A stretch of DNA of 11,477 nt, taken from Synergistales bacterium Syner_01. Its GTDB lineage: Bacteria; Synergistota; Synergistia; Synergistales; Aminobacteriaceae. The stretch is taken from contig LVBO01000295.1 in the NCBI GenBank assembly GCA_001604435.1, positions 1 to 11,477 on the forward strand, written 5' to 3'. Below are positions 1 to 5,422 of the stretch, piece by piece. Every line of letters starts with the position of its first letter. Position 1 is the first letter of the stretch. The position numbers were made by a program, and so were the translations under genes. The notes below the pieces were generated by a model. That model saw only the letters and a program-made list of their open reading frames with translations. It was not told where the DNA came from and searched no databases.

Positions 1-50
1 ACGATCTCCAGTATATGCCGAAAATAAGCTTTGTAGAGCGCGTTTCCCAT
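1..50 (-). CDS. 5' end of an unidentified gene downstream of the PTS operon (partial)
   Basis: An ATG at 50-48 opens a frame that stays open to the window edge, giving 17 residues that begin MGNALYKAYF. It starts 8 nt after the IIC stop codon on the same strand, so it is probably the fourth gene of the PTS operon. No clear Shine-Dalgarno site precedes it, so it may depend on translational coupling with the IIC gene. Genes in this position of ascorbate-type PTS operons often encode sugar-phosphate isomerases or lactonases, but 17 residues are too few to identify it. Confidence 0.4.
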   Translation of the reverse strand, partial: MGNALYKAYFRHILEI

Positions 51-58
51 GAAGATGA

Positions 59-1339
59 TCAGGCGATGCCCAGCATTCTGGTCAGAGCGCCGACGATGAT
101 GGCCCAGATCGAGAAGTCGTTTCCTCCGAAAATGATGATGAAATCGGAGACCGTATGAACGAGGAACGGAATGGAGAAGCCCACCAGCAGGATCATCAGC
201 ACTCCGGCCACTCCGGAGCCGATGATCGCGCCGCGGATACCGCCCGTTCCGTTGCCGATCACCGCCGCGGTTCCTATTTCAAAGAAGCAGGTGATCGTCA
301 GCGGCAGCACCGCGTACGTGAAGGTTCCGAACCTGGCGCAGACCGCGATGGTGACGACCGACGTGACCATGGAGACCAGAAAGCCGATCAAAACGGCGTT
401 GGGGGCGTACGGGAAGATGATCGGACAGTCCAGGGCGGGAATCGCGTCGGGAATCAGCTTGTCGGAGATGCCCTTGAACGCCGGAATGATCTCGGCCAGC
501 ATCATGCGCACCCCGGTCAGCAGAATCGTCAGCCCCGCGCCGAAGAGGACGCCCTGCAGCAGGGAGTAGACCAGCAGATTTTTATCCGGACTGTACAGTT
601 CGGCCGCCTTCCCGCCGAGCATCAGTCCCACCGCCAGATAGACGGAGCCCATGACGATCGAAGAGACGACGGTGATTTCGCGCAGGAAGCTCAGGGACTC
701 CGGAATCTTCAAATCTTCGGTGGACCTGGACTTGTCTCCCAGATACTTCCCGAGCACTCCGGAGACGAGCGACAGACCGACCGTGGGGTGCCCCAGCGTG
801 AAGCTGTCGTCGCCCGTCACCGCCCTGACGAACGGGCGGATAAGAGCCGGTACGAAAACGATATAGAACGCCAGCAACACGGTGCTCGTGATCAGCAGCG
901 CGGCGCCTTTCAACCCCGCCTCCACGCCGAGCGCCACGAAGATGAAAGCGAACCAGAAGAGATGGTGGCCGGTCAGGAAGATGTTCTTGATTCTGGTGTA
1001 TCTGGCGACCGCGACGTTGATCAAAAAGGCGAGCAGCATGGAGGCGCCGATCTCGGAGCCGAACTGCGCGATGAATTTTTCGGTGCCTATCGGGTTCATC
1101 TGCGCGGCGGAGCTTATCTTGAACAGCTCGCTGAAAGCGTTGCTCAAAGGCAGCATGGAGCCGACCAGAATATTCGCGCCTTGGGTGAGGATGATCACGC
1201 CGATGACGGTTTTCAACGTGCCCTTCAGTATGTCCGAAACCGATTTCCGCTGCATTATCAGGCCGACCAGAGCGATGATTCCCAAAAACAGAGATGCTTC
1301 CCGGAAAATCTGATTGATCAAAAAGTCGATAACAACCAT
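59..1339 (-). CDS. ulaA: PTS system IIC component, ascorbate (UlaA/SgaT) family
   Basis: This is the membrane permease of a phosphotransferase system. It imports its substrate while IIB phosphorylates it. The 426-residue protein is very hydrophobic, with about ten membrane segments. Blocks that match E. coli UlaA as I recall it include RKSVSDILKGTLKTVIG (31-47), LTGH (122-125), LGH (182-184), STEDLKIP (206-213), GVRM..AE..PAFKGIS..LIP (276-296) and DC.....APNAV (304-316). It is about 40 residues shorter than E. coli UlaA, mostly at the C-terminus. The ATG at 1339 has a strong GGGAGGT site 7 nt upstream. It is the third gene of a IIA-IIB-IIC operon. The family assignment is firm. The substrate is inferred only, since relatives may carry sugars other than L-ascorbate. 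Confidence 0.9.
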   Translation of the reverse strand: MVVIDFLINQIFREASLFLGIIALVGLIMQRKSVSDILKGTLKTVIGVIILTQGANILVGSMLPLSNAFSELFKISSAAQMNPIGTEKFIAQFGSEIGASMLLAFLINVAVARYTRIKNIFLTGHHLFWFAFIFVALGVEAGLKGAALLITSTVLLAFYIVFVPALIRPFVRAVTGDDSFTLGHPTVGLSLVSGVLGKYLGDKSRSTEDLKIPESLSFLREITVVSSIVMGSVYLAVGLMLGGKAAELYSPDKNLLVYSLLQGVLFGAGLTILLTGVRMMLAEIIPAFKGISDKLIPDAIPALDCPIIFPYAPNAVLIGFLVSMVTSVVTIAVCARFGTFTYAVLPLTITCFFEIGTAAVIGNGTGGIRGAIIGSGVAGVLMILLVGFSIPFLVHTVSDFIIIFGGNDFSIWAIIVGALTRMLGIA

Positions 1340-1389
1340 CGTGCATACCTCCCTTTCGAAATAAACGGGCGTCTTCCCCCGATCCCGGT

Positions 1390-1406
1390 CGTCGGCCTTC
1401 CCGACG
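1390..1406 (-). other. Hairpin between IIB and IIC genes
   Basis: A perfect 6-bp stem (CGTCGG / CCGACG) with a 5-nt loop sits in the 93-bp gap between the IIB stop and the IIC start. No U-run follows it on the minus strand, so it is not a standard intrinsic terminator. It could stabilise or mark a processing point in the polycistronic mRNA and so set different levels of the soluble and membrane subunits. That role is inference. Confidence 0.45.
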
Positions 1407-1432
1407 GAAAGCGACGCCGTCCTCGACTGCGC

Positions 1433-1729
1433 TTATTCTCCGCGGCAGACTTTTTCCAAGAGCGTCAATCCCTTCTCCTCGATCTCCTTTCGGTCGATGA
1501 AATTGGCGATGGCGATCACCGGCGCTTTGATTCGACCGGCGAGTTCGTTTCCAAGCTCCTTCGAAGTGAACAGCAGATCGCAGGGCTCGGAGGCGGCCGT
1601 CCCCATATCCGCGGTCGCGACGTCCGCCTCGAGACCGTGCCGCTTGAGAACCTCTTCGATCTTCATCTTCAAAATCATGGACGATCCCACGCCGAAACCG
1701 CACACTACCAAAATCCGAGCCTTCGCCAT
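1433..1729 (-). CDS. ulaB: PTS system IIB component, ascorbate (UlaB/SgaB) type
   Basis: This is a cytoplasmic phosphocarrier of 98 residues that accepts phosphate from IIA on a cysteine and passes it to the substrate bound by IIC. The N-terminal P-loop-like motif VVCGFGVGSSMILKMKI (8-24) closely matches UlaB, and Cys10 is the expected phosphorylation site. The length is usual for the family (about 100 residues). The frame is open further upstream to 1825, but the ATG at 1729 is chosen because it has TTAGGAGGAAG just upstream and the homology begins exactly there. The upstream extension overlaps the IIA gene. The IIA stop codon lies within this Shine-Dalgarno region, only 13 nt from the start, so the two genes are probably translationally coupled. 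Confidence 0.9.
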   Translation of the reverse strand: MAKARILVVCGFGVGSSMILKMKIEEVLKRHGLEADVATADMGTAASEPCDLLFTSKELGNELAGRIKAPVIAIANFIDRKEIEEKGLTLLEKVCRGE

Positions 1730-1742
1730 AGTCCGCTTCCTC

Positions 1743-2189
1743 CTAACCGATGTCGGTTCGATTGATCGACCGGAATGCGACTTCGATGTCCGATGTTCCG
1801 CGGAGCCTCTCCAACCGCTCCGCATCCTCCAGAAACCGAGATATCCCGGCGATATTCTCCAGGTGCCCCGAGTCCGAACGGGCCGCGAACGCGACGACGA
1901 CGTCCACCGGATCGTTCTCCGCGTTGCCGAACTCCACCGGCCTCTCCAGCGTGATCAGGCTCGTTCCTCCCGTCAGCACCGTCTCGTCCGGGCGCGCATG
2001 GGGAAGCGCCACGCCGGGGATGATGACGATGTACGGTCCCAGCTTCTCGATGCTGTCGATCATCGAAGAAATATACCCTTCCGTTATCCTCCCCGATCGC
2101 AACAGCAGATCGCCCGCCTCGCGAACGGCTTCCTTCCAGTCTCCGGCGGCTACCTTCAGCCGGATGTTCTCCTTGTCTACGATGTTCAT
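1743..2189 (-). CDS. ulaC: PTS system IIA component, UlaC-like (mannitol/fructose IIA fold)
   Basis: This 148-residue cytoplasmic protein takes phosphate from HPr and hands it to IIB. The block GPYIVIIPGVALPHARPDE (51-69) holds the active-site histidine, His64, in the PHxRP context of UlaC. The downstream stretch TLERPVEFGNAENDPVDVVVAFAA also follows UlaC closely. The frame extends upstream to 2246, but the ATG at 2189 is preferred because AAGGAG lies 10 nt before it and the N-terminus (MNIVDKENIRLK) then matches the family. It is the promoter-proximal gene of the operon. All catalytic features appear intact. Confidence 0.9.
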   Translation of the reverse strand: MNIVDKENIRLKVAAGDWKEAVREAGDLLLRSGRITEGYISSMIDSIEKLGPYIVIIPGVALPHARPDETVLTGGTSLITLERPVEFGNAENDPVDVVVAFAARSDSGHLENIAGISRFLEDAERLERLRGTSDIEVAFRSINRTDIG

Positions 2190-2306
2190 TCCGCATACGC
2201 TCCTTGCATTGGCCGGGTATAGAGTTCGTCTCAAGGAGGGTTTCAACGACGCCGTCCTTCGAGAGATGTTTTAATGGACTTTTCGCTCTTTTTCGAGGTT
2301 TTTCCC

Positions 2307-2315
2307 ATTATATCA
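2307..2315 (-). promoter_or_regulatory. Extended -10 promoter for the PTS operon
   Basis: Read on the minus strand, the sequence is TGATATAAT, a perfect extended -10 element (TGnTATAAT). No good -35 hexamer occurs 16-18 bp upstream, which is normal for extended -10 promoters. Transcription would start near 2300, leaving a leader of about 110 nt before the IIA gene. I see no clear catabolite (cre) site or operator palindrome in that leader. Confidence 0.6.
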
Positions 2316-2481
2316 GGGGGTGTTCGAAAGGATGTTTCCTGTTTTTGACACAATCCGCGAGAGCTGCGCGGAAGTTTTTACTCATTTCATCCGGGGCGGC
2401 GCTTCGTCGGGGGGGCGGAAAACGATCGTCTTCTCCGTATCGGTGATATGCCGCGCCTTCCGGAAGCTTGCGAACAGAGAT
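2316..2481. other. Intergenic stretch without a supportable gene
   Basis: This lies between the PTS operon promoter and the toxin remnant. An open frame on the plus strand (2320-2691) has no convincing start signal, no recognisable domain and runs antisense through the ParE-like remnant, so it is not called. Nothing else is supportable here. Confidence 0.5.
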
Positions 2482-2661
2482 TCAGGGAAGCTCCGCGCCG
2501 CTCGAGAACGCCGGCGCTCGGACGCGTCCCTCGTCTTCCGTTCCTCCGTAGCCGAACAGATGGGGGTAGCGGCGGCGTCCGTGAATCACTCTGTGAACCT
2601 CGACGGTTTCTTCTATCGTATAGGAAACCAGAAAGTGAACCCTCCCGCATCCACTTGGAAA
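2482..2661 (-). pseudogene. C-terminal remnant of a ParE/RelE-family toxin
   Basis: The minus-strand frame ending at 2482 contains GRVHFLVSYTIEETVEV followed by HRVIHGRRRYPHLF (about 2643-2554). This is the typical end of ParE/RelE plasmid-stabilisation toxins: a Y-x-I/V beta strand, a polar turn, a V-E-V strand, then the R/H-V-x-H-G-x-R-x-x-P-x-L-(F/L) tail. Full toxins are about 95-105 residues. Here only the last 35-40 conserved residues remain, followed by a roughly 25-residue unrelated tail. The N-terminal helices are missing, since upstream codons (about 2733-2662) show no similarity and overlap the promoter of the neighbouring ATPase gene. No antitoxin gene is seen next to it. It is presumably inactive. 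The assignment rests on motif recall only. Confidence 0.55.
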
Positions 2662-2683
2662 AACAGTACGATGTGCATTGTTA

Positions 2684-2712
2684 TTGACTAAATGGAGAGT
2701 ACGATATACCAT
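2684..2712 (+). promoter_or_regulatory. Probable promoter of the DUF4143 ATPase gene
   Basis: TTGACT (2684-2689) and TACCAT (2707-2712) are separated by 17 bp, which is the ideal spacing. They match the sigma-70 consensus at five and four of six positions. TATACC (2705-2710) is an alternative -10 with a poorer 15-bp spacing. The element lies just upstream of a strong GGAGGTGG ribosome-binding site at 2719. Confidence 0.5.
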
Positions 2713-2732
2713 TTTTCTGGAGGTGGTCCTCA

Positions 2733-4196
2733 ATGCTTGCGTTCACCGATGAAAAACTGTTGAATCTTTTAATACAGTACAATCCATGGTGGAGAGGGGT
2801 TCCCATTTCGGAGAAGACATCGCCGCCCAAACGGCGGATTGCGTACTACGAAGCGGAGAAGATGCTGCTTCACCCCTCTCTGCGCCGGTTCGTGATACTC
2901 TCCGGCGCCAGACGCGTGGGCAAGACCACGATCATGTACCAGCTGATACAAAGTCTTTTACGGAGAGGCGTGTCCGCGAAGAGCGTCGTGTACCTGTCGT
3001 TCGACAATCCCATCCTGAAGCTCGGCGGTTTCGAGAGCGTGTTGCGGGCGTATCGGAACTCCTATCCGACGGAGGAAAAGTGTTTCTTCTTCTTCGACGA
3101 GGTGCAGTACGCGGAGGACTGGGAGGCGTGGATCAAAACGCTGTATGACACGCAACCGGAGCTGCGGCTGGTCGCCACCGGGTCGGCGAGTCCCGCTCTG
3201 GAAAAAGGGTCGGCGGAGAGCGGCGTAGGACGTTGGAGCGTCTTGAAGATTCCGACGCTCTCCTTTTACGAGTACTGCGATCTGTTGCAACTCCCCGAGC
3301 GGCCCCGCCTTGAAGCGGGTATTCAACCGACGAGGCTGCACACGATGGACAAGGGCGATTTCAGCCATCTGATGGCCGCCCTTTCGCCGCTTCAGCGCCA
3401 TTTCAACAGGTACCTGACGGTCGGCGGCTTTCCGGAGCTTGCGCTGTCGCAGGACGACGCCTTCTCTCAGAGAATGCTGCGCGAGGATGTTGTCGACAAG
3501 GTGATCAAACGGGATATTCTGGCTCTTTTCAATGTGCGGAACCCTCTTCAGCTCGAAAAGGTCTTCTTGTACCTCTGCATGCACTCTTCCGGCATCGTGA
3601 ACATGACGACGATGTCCAAGGAGCTGGACGGAATGAACAAGAGCACGTTGACGAGCTATATTCAGTTCCTGAAAGAGGCGAACCTGATCAATATCAGCGA
3701 TCCCGTCGGCGTCGACGGAAAGGGAGTGCTGAAGGGGCGACCGAAGATCTACGTGGCCGACGCCGCAATACGAAGCGCCGTTCTGATGCTGGAGAACGCG
3801 ATCGCCGACGCCGAGGAGACGGGGATCATGGTGGAAACGACGGTCTACAAGCACATCGCCGCGTTCTATTCCGCGGCGAACGCGCGCGTTGGCTATTACA
3901 GGAGGGTCAAGGACGGAGAAAAAGAGGTGGACGTGGTTGTGGAGCTTCCGGCGGGGCGGATACTGTGCGAAGTGAAATACCGCGAGAATACGCATGTCAA
4001 AGGGACGGATGCGATCATCGAACTCGCGGACGACGAGCGCGCGAATGTACTGGGAGCGCTGATCATCACGAAACGGGCCGAGGATTACGGAGTCGCCGCC
4101 CATAAAACTCGGACGCCCGTCGTACGCATACCCGCCCCCGCATTCCTCTACCTCCTCGGCAACGCCGAAAAGGAAGGGTACGCCGCGAGGATGTAG
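2733..4196 (+). CDS. AAA ATPase with C-terminal DUF4143 domain
   Basis: This is a 487-residue cytoplasmic protein of the AAA_14/DUF4143 group, whose cellular role is unknown. The N-terminal ATPase has a Walker A motif GARRVGKTT (58-66), a Walker B strand FFFFDEVQ ending in Asp122-Glu123, and a sensor-like LVATGSASP (146-154). A linker with LTVGGFPELAL (228-238) leads to a winged-helix-like region (about 275-325) and the DUF4143 part. The C-terminus has EVDVVV (398-403) then CEVKYR (412-417), with Asp400, Glu413 and Lys415 arranged as in PD-(D/E)xK nuclease-like folds. The ATG at 2733 has GGAGG 9 nt upstream. The length and motifs look complete. Such genes often sit in mobile or toxin-rich regions, as here. 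It has its own promoter and no obvious operon partner. Confidence 0.85.
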   Translation: MLAFTDEKLLNLLIQYNPWWRGVPISEKTSPPKRRIAYYEAEKMLLHPSLRRFVILSGARRVGKTTIMYQLIQSLLRRGVSAKSVVYLSFDNPILKLGGFESVLRAYRNSYPTEEKCFFFFDEVQYAEDWEAWIKTLYDTQPELRLVATGSASPALEKGSAESGVGRWSVLKIPTLSFYEYCDLLQLPERPRLEAGIQPTRLHTMDKGDFSHLMAALSPLQRHFNRYLTVGGFPELALSQDDAFSQRMLREDVVDKVIKRDILALFNVRNPLQLEKVFLYLCMHSSGIVNMTTMSKELDGMNKSTLTSYIQFLKEANLINISDPVGVDGKGVLKGRPKIYVADAAIRSAVLMLENAIADAEETGIMVETTVYKHIAAFYSAANARVGYYRRVKDGEKEVDVVVELPAGRILCEVKYRENTHVKGTDAIIELADDERANVLGALIITKRAEDYGVAAHKTRTPVVRIPAPAFLYLLGNAEKEGYAARM

Positions 4197-4213
4197 TGGA
4201 GCGCTTTCAGCGC

Positions 4214-4411
4214 TTACCGCGCTTCATTGATCGCGTCCCCCGAAAGAGCGTCGCACCATTCGCCGGCATCTTTTTCGCGCTCCGCATCCATTGCCATGGC
4301 CCCGTATCCGTCGTAGAGTCTTGCCGGATCGAGCGACGTGACGTCGCGTATTCGCGCCAGACACCTTTGGATGGTCGCGACTTTCGCCAACACCACGTCT
4401 TTGTCAGGCAT
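4214..4411 (-). pseudogene. hepT: Broken HepT (HEPN toxin): N-terminus only, with a foreign-looking tail
   Basis: The first 34 or so residues (MPDKDVVLAKVATIQRCLAR, then IRDVTSLDPARLYD) match the start of HepT/DUF86 toxins, which are usually 110-140 residues. The frame then continues for 31 residues with no HepT similarity and stops at 65 residues. The catalytic RxxxxHxY motif of HepT, normally near the C-terminus, is absent, so the RNase toxin should be dead. The start overlaps the mntA stop by 8 nt, the usual coupling in mntA-hepT pairs, which confirms its origin. The tail (GAMAMDAEREKDAGEW and CDALSGDAINEAR) resembles the acidic C-terminus of small ribbon-helix-helix or MazE-like antitoxins. 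That suggests a deletion joined two TA modules, but the similarity is from memory and weak. Confidence 0.65.
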
Positions 4412-4799
4412 AGATTCTCCTCCTCGGCACGGCTTCTTCGATCGGAGCGCGGAGGCGCTTCAGGTCGTCGTACTCGTTCAGGGTGCGGACGAAGAATTCC
4501 TCGTACTCTTTTTTCCGGGCGAAGAGCCTGATCCCGGTCTTCAGCGCCTGCATCCCGATGATCGGCCCCGCGTCGTTCAGCACCACCAGATCGGCCTCGC
4601 GTTCGAGCAGGGCCGAAAGCCGTTCCCGAAGATCGAGCGCCTCCATGAAGTCCGGAGCCCGGTCGAAGAGCGCGGCGACGTCCACATCGCTGTCCGGGCG
4701 GGCCGTCCCCTTGGCGAAGGAGCCCATCAGGAAAGCGAGGCGGACGGATTGCTCCTCCTCGAAGAAGTCCGTGAGCGTTCGCTCGATGGCCGTCGTCAT
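4404..4799 (-). CDS. mntA: MntA-type minimal nucleotidyltransferase antitoxin
   Basis: This 131-residue protein is of the MNT family. In the well-studied MntA/HepT pair, MntA neutralises the HEPN RNase by adding AMP units to a tyrosine beside its active site. The signature GSFAKGTARPDSDVDVAALF (26-45) is complete: the GS motif at 26-27 and the metal-binding pair Asp38 and Asp40. Asp70 in EADLVVLN (68-75) is a likely third carboxylate. The frame runs upstream to 5285, but that part is antisense to another gene. The ATG at 4799 is chosen because family homology starts there and an AAAGAGG site lies about 11 nt upstream. Its partner gene, which overlaps it by 8 nt, is truncated, so this antitoxin may be an orphan. 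Confidence 0.85.
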   Translation of the reverse strand: MTTAIERTLTDFFEEEQSVRLAFLMGSFAKGTARPDSDVDVAALFDRAPDFMEALDLRERLSALLEREADLVVLNDAGPIIGMQALKTGIRLFARKKEYEEFFVRTLNEYDDLKRLRAPIEEAVPRRRIYA

Positions 4800-4840
4800 G
4801 TCGTATCGCCTCTTTCCCGAAAAATCTCCATTTCCATTGA

Positions 4841-4849
4841 AGGATAGCA
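4841..4849 (-). promoter_or_regulatory. Possible extended -10 promoter for mntA
   Basis: On the minus strand, TGCTATCCT (4849-4841) resembles an extended -10 element (TGnTATCCT, four of six in the hexamer). No good -35 is present. It would start a transcript about 35 nt before mntA and lies just left of the plus-strand promoter, making a compact divergent pair. Confidence 0.3.
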
Positions 4850-4863
4850 CAAAGCGTTCCCGG

Positions 4864-4892
4864 TTGCTTGAAGAGCCCGCGTTCGATATGAT
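4864..4892 (+). promoter_or_regulatory. Promoter of the HI0074-like gene
   Basis: TTGCTT (4864-4869) and TATGAT (4887-4892) are separated by exactly 17 bp and match the sigma-70 consensus at four and five of six positions. The expected start near 4899 leaves a leader of about 70 nt. An AAAGGGGG stretch precedes the ATG at 4971. Confidence 0.55.
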
Positions 4893-4970
4893 GGTCCAAG
4901 CAAGATTGTAGGTGTTATCGGTCCATATGCCGGGGAGAGGAAGAACTCGGACGGCAAAGGGGGCGCGAGG

Positions 4971-5324
4971 ATGAACAACACAAGTGAACTGCGCCGGCGA
5001 CAACGGTTCGAGAATTTCGAGAAGGCGTTTCTCTTGTTGAAGGAAGCCCTGGAGGCGAAACCTCTCGACGAATACTCGAAGCTGGAGCAGGAGGGGGTCG
5101 TTCAGCGCTTCGAGTACACCTTCGGGCTGGCCTGGAAAACCCTGAAGGACAGGCTGCTCTACGAGGGGCACGATGAAAAGACGCCCCGCGCGGTTATCCG
5201 CCGCTCCTTCTCGGTCGGCTATCTGACGGAGGAGGACGCCGAAACCTGGCTCGAATCGCTGGAAAAGAGCAAACTGCTCGGCCATACATATTTTTCGTTC
5301 GCTTGGAAATGTCGAAATTATTGA
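4971..5324 (+). CDS. HI0074-family HEPN protein (nucleotidyltransferase substrate-binding type), C-terminally truncated
   Basis: The 117-residue product matches the HI0074/TIGR01987 family, small helical HEPN proteins that pair with an MNT-type nucleotidyltransferase. Recognisable blocks are RQRFENFEKAF (10-20), EGVVQRFEYTFGLAWKTLKD (41-60), TPRAVIRRSF (71-80) and WLESLEKSKLLGHTY (93-107). Family members are usually 125-140 residues and continue after HTY with DEETA and a final helix. Here HTY is followed by ten unrelated residues and a stop, so the last helix is missing. The usual RNxxSHTY motif reads SKLLGHTY, so the HEPN arginine is a serine (Ser100). Both changes suggest loss of function. 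The normal downstream nucleotidyltransferase is absent. The only MNT gene nearby is divergent and of the MntA type. Confidence 0.8.
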   Translation: MNNTSELRRRQRFENFEKAFLLLKEALEAKPLDEYSKLEQEGVVQRFEYTFGLAWKTLKDRLLYEGHDEKTPRAVIRRSFSVGYLTEEDAETWLESLEKSKLLGHTYFSFAWKCRNY

Positions 5325-5341
5325 TATAGAATGGTATTTGT

Positions 5342-5378
5342 GGCGCAGCTTTTATCTTCCGTCAAAATACGGTGCGCC
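5342..5378. repeat. Two-part inverted repeat downstream of the truncated HEPN gene
   Basis: GGCGCA (5342-5347) pairs with TGCGCC (5373-5378). Directly inside, CCGT (5359-5362) pairs with ACGG (5369-5372) around the loop CAAAAT. The right arm is continuous, while the left arm has an 11-nt bulge. It lies between the truncated HEPN gene and the ATPase gene. No U-run follows on either strand. It could be a weak terminator, an operator for the ATPase operon or the end of a small mobile element. None of these is shown. Confidence 0.4.
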
Positions 5379-5422
5379 GGGATGAATCGAAATCGTTGAT
5401 TGATGAAAGAGGAAAACAACCG

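Noticed and set aside
582..1703. 373-codon minus-strand frame overlapping the IIC and IIB genes
   Set aside because: It is an out-of-frame reading of the same strand, Arg-rich and without domains. The PTS frames explain the DNA.
155..1765. Long plus-strand open frame (536 codons) opposite the PTS IIC and IIB genes
   Set aside because: It is antisense to two well-identified genes, is full of Arg, Asp, Gln and His as expected for a high-G+C shadow frame, and has no recognisable domain.
2320..2691. 123-codon plus-strand frame before the DUF4143 ATPase
   Set aside because: No ATG with a good ribosome site and no recognisable domain. It is antisense to the ParE-like remnant.
2958..4103. 381-codon minus-strand frame inside the DUF4143 ATPase gene
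   Set aside because: Antisense shadow. The plus-strand protein has complete Walker and nuclease-like motifs.
4200..4214. AGCGC-TTTCA-GCGCT hairpin just after the DUF4143 ATPase stop as a terminator
   Set aside because: The stem is only 5 bp and no T-run follows on either strand, so a terminator call is not supported.
4800..5285. Upstream extension of the mntA frame
   Set aside because: MNT homology begins at the ATG at 4799, and the extension is antisense to the HI0074-like gene.
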